This document shows positions 1 through 5,548 of a stretch of 10,832 bases of DNA, in pieces (positions within the stretch are counted from its first letter, which is position 1; each line of letters starts with the position of its first letter). The translations under genes were made by a program, and so were the position numbers. Origin of the DNA: Kiloniellaceae bacterium. GTDB lineage: Bacteria; Pseudomonadota; Alphaproteobacteria; Kiloniellales; Kiloniellaceae. Location: the NCBI GenBank assembly GCA_021776195.1, contig JAJFGK010000150.1, positions 1-10,832 of the forward strand. The letters are read 5' to 3'. Below the pieces are notes generated by a model. That model saw only the letters and a list, made by a program, of their open reading frames with translations. It searched no databases and was not told the origin of the DNA.

Positions 1-172
1 CGAGACCCGGCCCGTCACGGTCGGCCTCAACATCTTCTCGGCCGCCGATTCCGGCATCGAATGGTCGGTCATCAACGCCGCCACCCTGATCACCTCGGGG
101 CCGCTGCTGCTGGCCTTCCTGCTGTTTCAGCGCCAGTTCGTCCAAAGCTTCATGCGCGCCGGGATCAAGTAG
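1..172 (+). CDS. Carbohydrate ABC transporter permease (MalG-like), C-terminal end only
   Basis: This is the last 56 codons of a gene that starts outside the window, read in the frame beginning at base 2 and ending at TAG 170-172. The translated tail has a hydrophobic helix (about residues 31-44 of the fragment, INAATLITSGPLLLAFLLF) followed by QRQFVQSFMRAGIK. It is preceded by a TRPVTVGL segment. This arrangement of (R/T)-P-V-G-L, final membrane helix, then (Q)RQFV-x-(G/S)-(F/L)-x-x-G-(I/A)-K is typical of the C-terminus of MalG/UgpE-type inner-membrane permeases for sugar or glycerol-phosphate uptake. The conserved EAA loop lies upstream and is not visible, so the substrate is unknown. The gene converges on the minus-strand genes to its right. 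Its 3' end is repeated at 2737-2820. The family call is fairly sure and the substrate is open. Confidence 0.75.
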   Translation, partial: ETRPVTVGLNIFSAADSGIEWSVINAATLITSGPLLLAFLLFQRQFVQSFMRAGIK

Positions 173-248
173 CCCAAGCCGCGACAACCCACCTACCAGC
201 CCGCCTCCGTGGCATCGTCGCTGCACTTGATGCGGACCGCGACCTTGA
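86..248. repeat. Direct repeat, left copy (permease 3' end plus truncated small gene)
   Basis: Bases 86-248 align with 2737-2900 in the same orientation. My hand alignment gives 18 mismatches and one single-base gap, about 88% identity. The copy covers the last 28 codons of the permease, its stop, the 20-base gap and the final 18 codons of a minus-strand small gene. Similarity stops abruptly on the right after GACCTTGA at 241-248. The repeat unit is therefore not an IS end but a duplicated gene junction. Confidence 0.85.
193..248 (-). pseudogene. Truncated remnant of the small secreted-protein gene (last 18 codons)
   Basis: Read on the minus strand, 248 to 193 encodes VKVAVRIKCSDDATEAGW followed by TAG. 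The intact gene at 2845-3207 ends IKVAVRVKCSDDAAEAGW. Differences are conservative (V/I, I/V, T/A), so the remnant was under protein-level constraint before or during divergence. Upstream of these codons (plus-strand positions beyond 248) the reading has no similarity to the intact protein. No signal peptide or start codon is present, so it cannot be expressed as the same protein. It is the left copy of the duplicated junction. Confidence 0.75.
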
Positions 249-665
249 CTGGAAGAGAGCTACAGGTAGCGCAGAACTGGGATGTTACCGATTTAGGTCG
301 GGAACAGGTCAACACCCCGATCAAAGGACAGGTTTCGAGCGATTGGCAGACGTTGTTCGTCGGGATTTCTCATGGCCGAGTCTGTGAAGTGTTGTCGGAC
401 ACCTGCCGTGGCACGGTGTCAGCGGCGTTCGGCGTTGATCGGCAGGTGTCCGAGAAGCCTTCACAATTTCTACCGTGCAGACCAGGGCCAAAAACAGGCG
501 GGTGCTGAGGTCAAAGCAGACATTCACGCCGCACGCTGCGCGCGCAATTCCGCATCATCAAAGCAGTATCGGATCGAGGTTTTGCACGGGGTTTTGGAGC
601 GAACCTCATACGACCGTTTTGGCCGCCTCTCGGTCGGGACCGGACCGTGGCAAACTCACCAGGTC
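249..665. other. Non-coding stretch between repeat copy A and the LysR gene
   Basis: About 415 bases without a convincing gene. Open frames cross it on both strands, but none has a ribosome binding site with a plausible protein, and none of the translations resembles a known family. It contains the imperfect palindrome at 383-465 and, near the LysR 3' end, a short CGGTC-GG-GACCG dyad around 630-641 without a T-tract. It may be decayed DNA brought in with the LysR/unknown gene pair. Confidence 0.5.
383..465. repeat. Imperfect 26-bp inverted repeat with TG...CA ends (MITE-like or large hairpin)
   Basis: The left arm at 383-408 and the right arm at 440-465 are reverse complements at 23 of 26 positions. 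They comprise TGTGAAG/CTTCACA at the outer ends and a perfect inner block TCGGACACCTGCCG/CGGCAGGTGTCCGA (395-408 and 440-453). The spacer is 31 bases. The element begins TG and ends CA, as many insertion-sequence ends do. No flanking target duplication is visible, and no T-tract follows, so it does not look like a Rho-independent terminator. It could be a miniature element, two abutting IS ends, or a structured RNA. Confidence 0.6.
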
Positions 666-1565
666 CTATGCCGTCTGCGCCGCGGGCAGAATGTCCTCCC
701 AGCGCAGGGACCGCGCTGTCGCGAGGGCGTGCTCGACAGCCGCCGAATGCCGGCGGCCGGATCGTGTCACCACGCTGACCGTGCGGGTGACGACCGGATC
801 GATAATCTCGCGCAACTCGATACCCTTCATGATCGGCAGGTAGCGAGGCATCAGTGTGCACCCAAGTCCACTCGCGACCATCATCTGAACCCAGTCCTCG
901 CGCTCGGTCGAGTAACGCACCCGCACGGCCTTGTAGGGCTGGTCGATGCCGAGCTTGCGGAAGTTGGATGGAAACTCGCAGTGCAGGCGCTTGACATAGT
1001 CCTCGCCGTCGAGTTCCGCGAGTTGCACCGCATTCATCGCCTCGAACCGATGACCCGGCGCGAACGCGACCATGTAGGGTTCCTTGTAGAGCGCCTCGGC
1101 CCTGAAGATCGATGCATAGTCCGGCTGTGTCATGAGCGCGATGTCGATCTCGGCGTTCTCCAGCGCAGCCCCGATGTCGGCGCAATGGCTCTCCCAGATA
1201 TCGAGGTCGAGTTCCGGCGCGCGGGTCGCCAGGGCGCGCAAGAATCTAACGAGGTGGCTCGCGGAGATTGTCGAGATCACCCCGATCCGGAGCCGCGTCT
1301 CGGCGACGGCGTATTTCTCGGCCTCGGTCCTCGCCGCATCGGTCGCGGCATGAGCGGCGGCAAGGTGTGTCTGCATGAGGCGGCCAAGATCGGTCAGGTG
1401 GGTCAGATGCCGCTCGCGCCGGAAGAGTTGGCCACCCAATTCCTCCTCGAGCTTCGATATCGCGCGCGAGAGCGTCGGCACGGCCACATTGCAGGCCTCC
1501 GCCGCCCGGGTGAGGTTGAGTGTTTGGCATGCCGCGAGGAAGTACTTGATTTGAGTCAGTTCCAT
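666..1565 (-). CDS. LysR-family transcriptional regulator
   Basis: A 299-residue DNA-binding regulator of normal LysR length. The N-terminus MELTQIKYFLAACQTLNLT leads into a winged helix-turn-helix at about residues 18-37 (LTRAAEACNVAVPTLSRAIS) and the KLEEELGGQLFRR segment that ends the domain. The rest (about 90-290) is a periplasmic-binding-like effector domain, ending in an ASGLGCTLMPRYLP stretch typical of the family. I chose the ATG at 1565 because GGAGG sits 5 bases upstream and the protein then begins at the family's usual point. An upstream in-frame ATG at 1598 would add 11 unconserved residues. It is divergent from the unknown gene at 1747. LysR regulators commonly control themselves and a divergent neighbour, so that gene is its likely target. 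The effector is unknown. Confidence 0.92.
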   Translation of the reverse strand: MELTQIKYFLAACQTLNLTRAAEACNVAVPTLSRAISKLEEELGGQLFRRERHLTHLTDLGRLMQTHLAAAHAATDAARTEAEKYAVAETRLRIGVISTISASHLVRFLRALATRAPELDLDIWESHCADIGAALENAEIDIALMTQPDYASIFRAEALYKEPYMVAFAPGHRFEAMNAVQLAELDGEDYVKRLHCEFPSNFRKLGIDQPYKAVRVRYSTEREDWVQMMVASGLGCTLMPRYLPIMKGIELREIIDPVVTRTVSVVTRSGRRHSAAVEHALATARSLRWEDILPAAQTA

Positions 1566-1746
1566 GGCCGCCTCCGGCTCCATCAAGCTTCCGAACAAGC
1601 GTAACCATGGCCTGTTCTCTTAGTCAACGCGCAACGAAACGTTAGCGGTCACGGCATGGTAAATCGGTCCGCGAATCGTCAGATTTTGGTCAACCACGGC
1701 ACGATGCCGAAGATCGAAACACACTGGCAATTCAAGGAGAAGACCG
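1566..1746. promoter_or_regulatory. Divergent intergenic region with candidate LysR operator
   Basis: About 180 bases between the LysR start and the start of the 299-residue gene must hold both promoters. A perfect dyad CGGCA-CGA-TGCCG lies at 1697-1709, and its half CACGGCA recurs as a direct repeat at 1650-1656, 45 bases away. Paired sites like these fit LysR binding, but the assignment is inference and no clear -35/-10 pair was identified. AAGGAGA at 1734-1740 is the ribosome binding site for the downstream plus-strand gene. Confidence 0.4.
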
Positions 1747-2646
1747 ATGGGACAGTTTGACAAGCAGATCAAGGACGCCAACAAGATCGCCGATGGGTGG
1801 TTGACGACGTCACAAGAATTCGAGGCGTTCTTCAACGGGATGAAGAAAGAACAGGTGAAGTGGGAAAAGGACGAGATCAAGGTCATCGAATCCCTCGTGA
1901 ACGCGAAGGACCCGAAGGCCCTGGGCAGAATCGATCAGTCCCGGAAGTGGCTCGCCGATTACCGCAATCAATGCGAAAAAAAGTACAAGGAGCATGGAGA
2001 TTTCGTGCGCGGCGATCCGCGTGGCGGGTCGGGCAAGATTTGCGAGCTGCTGAAGATCAAGCCAAAGGACGCTGCCTTCAAGCCGGTCATGGATGCGATG
2101 AAGAAGGTCCTTATCAGCCACACCAAATGCTTCATGACAACGGAGAATGCTTGGACCAAGGATCTGGAACCGCGATTCAGCATACTCGATTCGAAGCTCG
2201 ACACCCTTGAGAAGCTCGCGAACGGTGGAGAAAGCGAGATGCAGGCCTATGGCAAGCAACTCGCCCGCGACCTGAAGAAGTTCAAGGCCGATATGGAGAG
2301 CGCGATCACTGCCTTGAAGGCCGATCAGATCGAAAAGAACATCAATGACATGACGTCGAACCGTGACGCGTTCCTCGGCGGTAGCGAGAAAGCCCGCAGC
2401 GATGCCTATGCGCTCTGGGCCTCCCGGGTCTCAGTCATCGAGAAGCTGAAAGCACTGGCGGTGAAGAACTACAAGCGTATCGTCAAGTCGATTCCGCAGG
2501 ACGTACGTGGCGCACCGATGTTCAACAGGGGAATGGCCATGCTCGATTCTGCGCTCAAGGACGTGTCCAGAGATTTGAACGACGCCGCGGGCCGGTTCAA
2601 AACCGCAAGAGCAACCTTCGAGAAAACCTATCCCGAACTGGTCTGA
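1747..2646 (+). CDS. Hypothetical protein, 299 aa, charged and helical, cytoplasmic
   Basis: I do not recognise the family. The ATG at 1747 follows AAGGAGA with a 6-base spacer. The protein has no signal peptide and no membrane segment. It is very rich in Lys, Glu and Asp, with long helix-favouring runs (about 30-55, 115-125, 145-200, 225-245, 262-296), so an extended helical bundle or coiled coil is likely. Few motifs stand out. There is a Gly-rich turn GDPRGGSGK at 89-97, but it lacks a Walker A Lys-Ser/Thr and no other NTPase motif follows. Cysteines at 76, 99 and 128 are scattered. Codon use (many AAG, GAA, ATC and AAC) and base composition look less GC-rich than the liv genes, which supports a foreign origin. 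It is divergent from the LysR gene and lies between two copies of a direct repeat. Its function is unknown. Confidence 0.85.
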   Translation: MGQFDKQIKDANKIADGWLTTSQEFEAFFNGMKKEQVKWEKDEIKVIESLVNAKDPKALGRIDQSRKWLADYRNQCEKKYKEHGDFVRGDPRGGSGKICELLKIKPKDAAFKPVMDAMKKVLISHTKCFMTTENAWTKDLEPRFSILDSKLDTLEKLANGGESEMQAYGKQLARDLKKFKADMESAITALKADQIEKNINDMTSNRDAFLGGSEKARSDAYALWASRVSVIEKLKALAVKNYKRIVKSIPQDVRGAPMFNRGMAMLDSALKDVSRDLNDAAGRFKTARATFEKTYPELV

Positions 2647-2666
2647 GCCGGACCGCTTCCTCGAGG

Positions 2667-2704
2667 CCGGGCGCACGCAGACCCTTGACGGTCCGCGCGC
2701 CCGG
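2667..2704. terminator. Possible hairpin between convergent genes
   Basis: CCGGGCGC (2667-2674) and GCGCCCGG (2697-2704) are perfect 8-base arms around a 22-base loop, 21 bases after the stop of the 299-residue gene. No T-tract follows on either strand, so if it ends transcription it does so weakly or with Rho. It lies between genes that converge, where a terminator is expected. Confidence 0.25.
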
Positions 2705-2712
2705 TCGGTTGC

Positions 2713-2823
2713 CACCGGAACAACTTCCTCTGGCCGCTGATCACCTCCGGGCCGCTGCTGCTGGCCTTCCTGCCGTTTCAGCGCCAGTTCGTCCAGCGCT
2801 TCATGCGCGCCGGAATTAAGCAA
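2713..2823 (+). pseudogene. Remnant of a carbohydrate ABC permease 3' end, internally deleted
   Basis: The frame starting at 2713 reads HRNNFLWPLITSGPLLLAF and then LPFQRQFVQRFMRAGIK. NNFLWPLI is the well-known block just before the penultimate loop of MalG-type permeases. In an intact protein about 35 residues separate it from the last helix, whereas here it is joined directly to TSGPLLLAF. The TAG stop seen in the left copy (170-172) is CAA here, so the frame runs on into the antisense of the small gene. No start codon or ribosome binding site precedes it. It is a relic, and its 3' part forms the right copy of the direct repeat. The deletion may have used the shared CTGATCACCTC-like sequence at the join, which is inference. 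Confidence 0.65.
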
Positions 2824-2900
2824 CACCAGGTCGCGACAGCGCGCCTACCAGCCCGCCTCCGCGGCATCGTCGCTGCACTTGACACGCACCGCGACCTTGA
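2737..2900. repeat. Direct repeat, right copy
   Basis: This is the partner of 86-248, in the same orientation, with 18 mismatches and one single-base gap over 164 positions. Here the permease end is the decayed part and the minus-strand small gene is intact, the reverse of the left copy. The two copies bracket 2488 bases (249-2736) holding the LysR gene, the 299-residue gene and the palindrome. Confidence 0.85.
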
Positions 2901-3207
2901 TCGTCGCTTCGTCGGTCGCCGACATGTTGCGCCAGCGCACGCGCCATTTGTCCTTGGCAATCGGTAGGTTCATGGTCATGGCAACGGCGTGGCTGGCCGG
3001 CGACGCCGCCGGCATGCCCCCGCCCCCGGCGGCGACAAAGGGCAAATCCGCCGGACAGGCGACCTCGACGTTGCAGTCGCCCGAGGGCGCCAGGGTGCAT
3101 TCCTGCACCGTCGGTTTTTGCCAGGCCGACTTGGCCTGCAGGGCGGAGGAACCTAAGCCACCGGCAGCGATAACGATCATCGCCAGTAGGATGGATTTCT
3201 TCGACAT
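2845..3207 (-). CDS. Small secreted protein with four cysteines, unknown function
   Basis: A 120-residue precursor with a clear Sec signal peptide: MSKK, a hydrophobic core at about 6-19, and a likely cut after ALQA (residue 25). The mature part of about 95 residues has Cys37, Cys45, Cys51 and Cys111, which could form two disulfides in the periplasm. A CPADLPFVAAGGGG segment, then MTMNLPI, WRVRWRN and a final IKVAVRVKC beta-like strand resemble the Cys-Pro-x-G-x-x-V-x-G-G-G pattern of small secreted beta proteins. That resemblance is only suggestive. The ATG at 3207 was chosen because TGGAGGT lies 6 bases upstream and it gives a proper signal peptide. Upstream in-frame codons do not. It starts 32 bases after the dehydrogenase stop on the same strand, so it is probably the last gene of the liv operon. 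Its C-terminal codons are duplicated at 193-248. Confidence 0.85.
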   Translation of the reverse strand: MSKKSILLAMIVIAAGGLGSSALQAKSAWQKPTVQECTLAPSGDCNVEVACPADLPFVAAGGGGMPAASPASHAVAMTMNLPIAKDKWRVRWRNMSATDEATIKVAVRVKCSDDAAEAGW

Positions 3208-3239
3208 GTCATGACCTCCAAGTAAAGAGCACTGCCGCC

Positions 3240-3989
3240 TTAAGCGTAAACGTAGCCACCGCTGACGATGGCGTTCTCGCCGGTGGCGTAGCGGTTGCGG
3301 CTCGAGGCCATGAAGACCACCCATTCGGCGATATCGTCGGGCTCGGCGGCGCGGCCCAGGGGATTGTGGGCGACCAGCTCGGGCATGAAGCCGGCGGCTT
3401 TGGCCCGCTCGGTGGCGATGCCGGCCGGCGCCACGGAGTTCACCAGGATTTGGTCGGCGGCGAACTCATGGGCAAAGGAGCGGGTCAGCGAGACCACGGC
3501 GGCCTTGGTGGCGGCATAGTGGGCGTTCTGCGGGTGCGCCTTGAAGGCGTCGACCGAGGAGATATTGACGATGCGCCCGCGCACGCCGCTGCCGTCCAGG
3601 TCTTGCTGCTTCATGTGACGCACGGCGGCGGCGGCCAGATTGTAAGTGCCGGCGACATTGACCGTGAGGCTGAGCCGCCAGTCCGCGTCGCTGATTTCCA
3701 GCAGCGGAACCCGCGGATAGACGCCGACACAGTTGACCACCGAGTGGATCCGCCCCATGCGCTCGACCGCCTGGTCGAAGAGCTTCTGGGTTTCGTCCTT
3801 CTCGACGATGTCGCCCAGCATGACCTGGGCGGTCAGGCCCTGATCGCCGAGCCAGGTGCAGACCGCGGCCAGCCCTTCGGCGGCGCGGTCCAGGATCAGC
3901 ACATGGGCGCCGCGGTCCAACATCAATTGGGCAACGGCGCGGCCCAGCCCGCCTGCCCCACCGGCGACGATGACCCCTTTGCCTTCCAT
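3240..3989 (-). CDS. Short-chain dehydrogenase/reductase (SDR), NAD-type
   Basis: A 249-residue classical SDR of normal length. The Rossmann glycine motif is G10-GAG-G14-L-G16. Asp34 ends the second strand (LILDR), which in this family favours NAD(H) over NADP(H). The NNAG-type block appears as NCVG (86-89). The catalytic tetrad is complete: Asn111 (NVAG), Ser145 (NISS), Tyr158 and Lys162 (YAATK). An SVAPAG stretch at 185-190 replaces the usual N-x-(V/I)-x-P-G. The C-terminus ends in IVSGGYVYA, like the usual V-D-G-G of the family. The start is supported by AAGGAG 8 bases upstream. The gene begins 13 bases after the livF stop, so it is co-transcribed with the transporter. It probably oxidises or reduces a small alcohol or ketone related to the imported compound, but the substrate cannot be read from sequence. 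Confidence 0.93.
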   Translation of the reverse strand: MEGKGVIVAGGAGGLGRAVAQLMLDRGAHVLILDRAAEGLAAVCTWLGDQGLTAQVMLGDIVEKDETQKLFDQAVERMGRIHSVVNCVGVYPRVPLLEISDADWRLSLTVNVAGTYNLAAAAVRHMKQQDLDGSGVRGRIVNISSVDAFKAHPQNAHYAATKAAVVSLTRSFAHEFAADQILVNSVAPAGIATERAKAAGFMPELVAHNPLGRAAEPDDIAEWVVFMASSRNRYATGENAIVSGGYVYA

Positions 3990-4002
3990 TGTCGGAACTC
4001 CT

Positions 4003-4719
4003 TCAGCCCAGGTAGGCCTCGATCACCTGATCGTTGCCCAACAGCTCGTGGCCGGGGCCGGTCAGCGCCACCTCGCCGGATTCCAGAACATAGCCGTAGT
4101 CCGCGATCTTCAGGGCCATGAGGGCGTTCTGTTCGACCAGCAGGACCGTGACGCCCTGATCGCGGACCTTCTGCACGGCATCGAAGACCTGTTCGACGAT
4201 GATCGGCGCCAGGCCCATGGAGGGCTCGTCCAGCAACAGCACGCGGGGTTGCGACATCATGGCGCGGCCCATGGCCAGCATCTGCTGTTCGCCGCCGGAC
4301 AGCGTCCCGCCCAACTGGGCGATGCGTTCCTTGAGGCGCGGGAAGAGCTCGAAGACCTGTTCCTCGCTGGCCCGGATGCCCTCCTTGTCGTTGCGCAGGA
4401 AGGCGCCCATGCGAAGGTTCTCCAGCACCGAAAGGCGGCCGAAGATCCGCCGGCCCTCGGGCACGTGTACCACGCCCAGGCCGACCACTTTGTGCGGCGC
4501 CACCATGTGGATCGGCGCGCCGGCCAGGCGCACCTCGCCCTCGGCCGGCGCCAGGATCGAGGAGATCGTCTTCAAGGTGGTGGTCTTGCCGGCGCCGTTG
4601 CCGCCGATCAGGGTGACGATCTGGCCCTTGCGAACCTGCAGCGACAGCCCGCGCAGGGCATGGATCTGGCCATAGAAGACATGCAGGTTTTCGACTTCCA
4701 GTTCGATCTCTTGCGCCAT
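4003..4719 (-). CDS. livF: Branched-chain amino acid type ABC transporter ATPase LivF
   Basis: One of the two cytoplasmic ATPases that power HAAT-family import. It has 238 residues, normal for LivF. Walker A is GGNGAGKT (39-46), the signature motif LSGGEQQ (140-146) and Walker B VLLLDEP (160-166). The switch position reads LVEQN (194-198). Gln in place of the usual His is characteristic of LivF and distinguishes it from LivG. VHVPEGRRIFGRLSV (84-98) is the typical LivF Q-loop region, and the C-terminal QVIEAYLG is the family end. Only three bases separate it from the livG stop, so translation is probably coupled. The family and role are certain and the substrate is not. Confidence 0.97.
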   Translation of the reverse strand: MAQEIELEVENLHVFYGQIHALRGLSLQVRKGQIVTLIGGNGAGKTTTLKTISSILAPAEGEVRLAGAPIHMVAPHKVVGLGVVHVPEGRRIFGRLSVLENLRMGAFLRNDKEGIRASEEQVFELFPRLKERIAQLGGTLSGGEQQMLAMGRAMMSQPRVLLLDEPSMGLAPIIVEQVFDAVQKVRDQGVTVLLVEQNALMALKIADYGYVLESGEVALTGPGHELLGNDQVIEAYLG

Positions 4720-4722
4720 GGA

Positions 4723-5535
4723 TCAGGCCCTCTTCGCCATGAGTTCCTGAGCACCGGAGCCAAGATAGGCCTCGATCACCTTGGGGTCGTTCTGCACTTC
4801 GGCGGGCGGCCCCTCGGAAATCTTCACGCCGTGGTCCAGCACGGTGACCTGATCGGAAATGCTCATGACGACCCGCATCTGATGCTCGATCAGCAGGATC
4901 GTCACCCCGAGCTCGTCGCGGACCCGCAGGATGAAGGCCATCATGTCGCTGCTTTCGCGCGGGTTCATGCCGGCCATGGGCTCGTCCAGCATCAAGAGCT
5001 TGGGGCGGGTCGCCAAACCGCGGCCGATCTCCAATCGGCGCTGTTCGCCGTAGGCCAGGTTGCGCGCCAGCATGTCGCCGCGCCCGGTCAGGCCGATAAA
5101 CTCCAGCAGGCGGACGGCCTCGTCATGGGCGCGCTTCTCGTCGGCGCGGGTGTGGGGCGTGTTGAAGATGGCGCCCCACCAGTGCGAGGTCAGGTGCATG
5201 TGCATGCCGACCAGGATGTTCTCGAAGGCGGTCATATTCTTGAACAGGCGGATGTTCTGGTAGGTCCGGTTGATGCCGGCCTCGGCCACCTTGTCCGGGG
5301 TCACGCCGTCGATCCGCAGCCCGTCGAACCAGACCTCGCCGCCGTCGGGCTGGTAGAACTCCATGATGCAGTTGAAGACCGTGGTCTTGCCGGCGCCATT
5401 GGGGCCGATGATCGAGTGCACATGGCCCTTCTGGACCGAAAGGTCGAGATGGTCGACCGCCACCAGGCCGCCGAAGTTCTTGGTCAGACCATCGGCGATG
5501 AGAAGGCCGCTGGCGTGATCGTTGCTTGCTGTCAT
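4723..5535 (-). CDS. livG: Branched-chain amino acid type ABC transporter ATPase LivG
   Basis: The second ATPase of the transporter, 270 residues. Walker A is GPNGAGKT (44-51), the signature motif is LAYGEQR (160-166, the usual LivG variant of LSGGQ), Walker B is LLMLDEP (180-186), and the switch histidine is His218 in LLIEH. INRTYQNIRLF (88-98) is the Q-loop region typical of LivG. Residues 110-135 carry the LivG-specific insertion before ADEKR. The extra C-terminal SGAQELMAKRA after EAYLG is unremarkable. GGGAGGG lies 6 bases before the ATG, and the gene starts 13 bases after the livM stop. It pairs with LivF as the heterodimeric motor under LivH/LivM. Confidence 0.97.
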   Translation of the reverse strand: MTASNDHASGLLIADGLTKNFGGLVAVDHLDLSVQKGHVHSIIGPNGAGKTTVFNCIMEFYQPDGGEVWFDGLRIDGVTPDKVAEAGINRTYQNIRLFKNMTAFENILVGMHMHLTSHWWGAIFNTPHTRADEKRAHDEAVRLLEFIGLTGRGDMLARNLAYGEQRRLEIGRGLATRPKLLMLDEPMAGMNPRESSDMMAFILRVRDELGVTILLIEHQMRVVMSISDQVTVLDHGVKISEGPPAEVQNDPKVIEAYLGSGAQELMAKRA

Positions 5536-5548
5536 GACAGGCCCTCCC

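Noticed and set aside
249..665. Possible decayed transposase gene next to the palindrome
   Set aside because: No frame on either strand gave a recognisable DDE, HTH or serine-recombinase segment.
372..1604. A 410-residue plus-strand open frame across the LysR gene
   Set aside because: It is antisense to the LysR gene for most of its length, has no recognisable domain, and the 5' part has no supporting ribosome binding site.
1704..1760. Short upstream open frame of 18 codons overlapping the start of the 299-residue gene (leader peptide candidate)
   Set aside because: No ribosome binding site precedes it, and its composition shows no runs of a regulatory amino acid. A chance ATG is more likely.
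1835..2040. Gly-rich GGSGK in the 299-residue protein as a Walker A loop
   Set aside because: It lacks the full GxxxxGK(S/T) pattern, and no Walker B or other NTPase motif follows.
3295..3324. Longer version of the small secreted protein starting at 3324
   Set aside because: The added 39 residues overlap the end of the dehydrogenase gene, are Arg-rich shadow sequence, and would bury the signal peptide.
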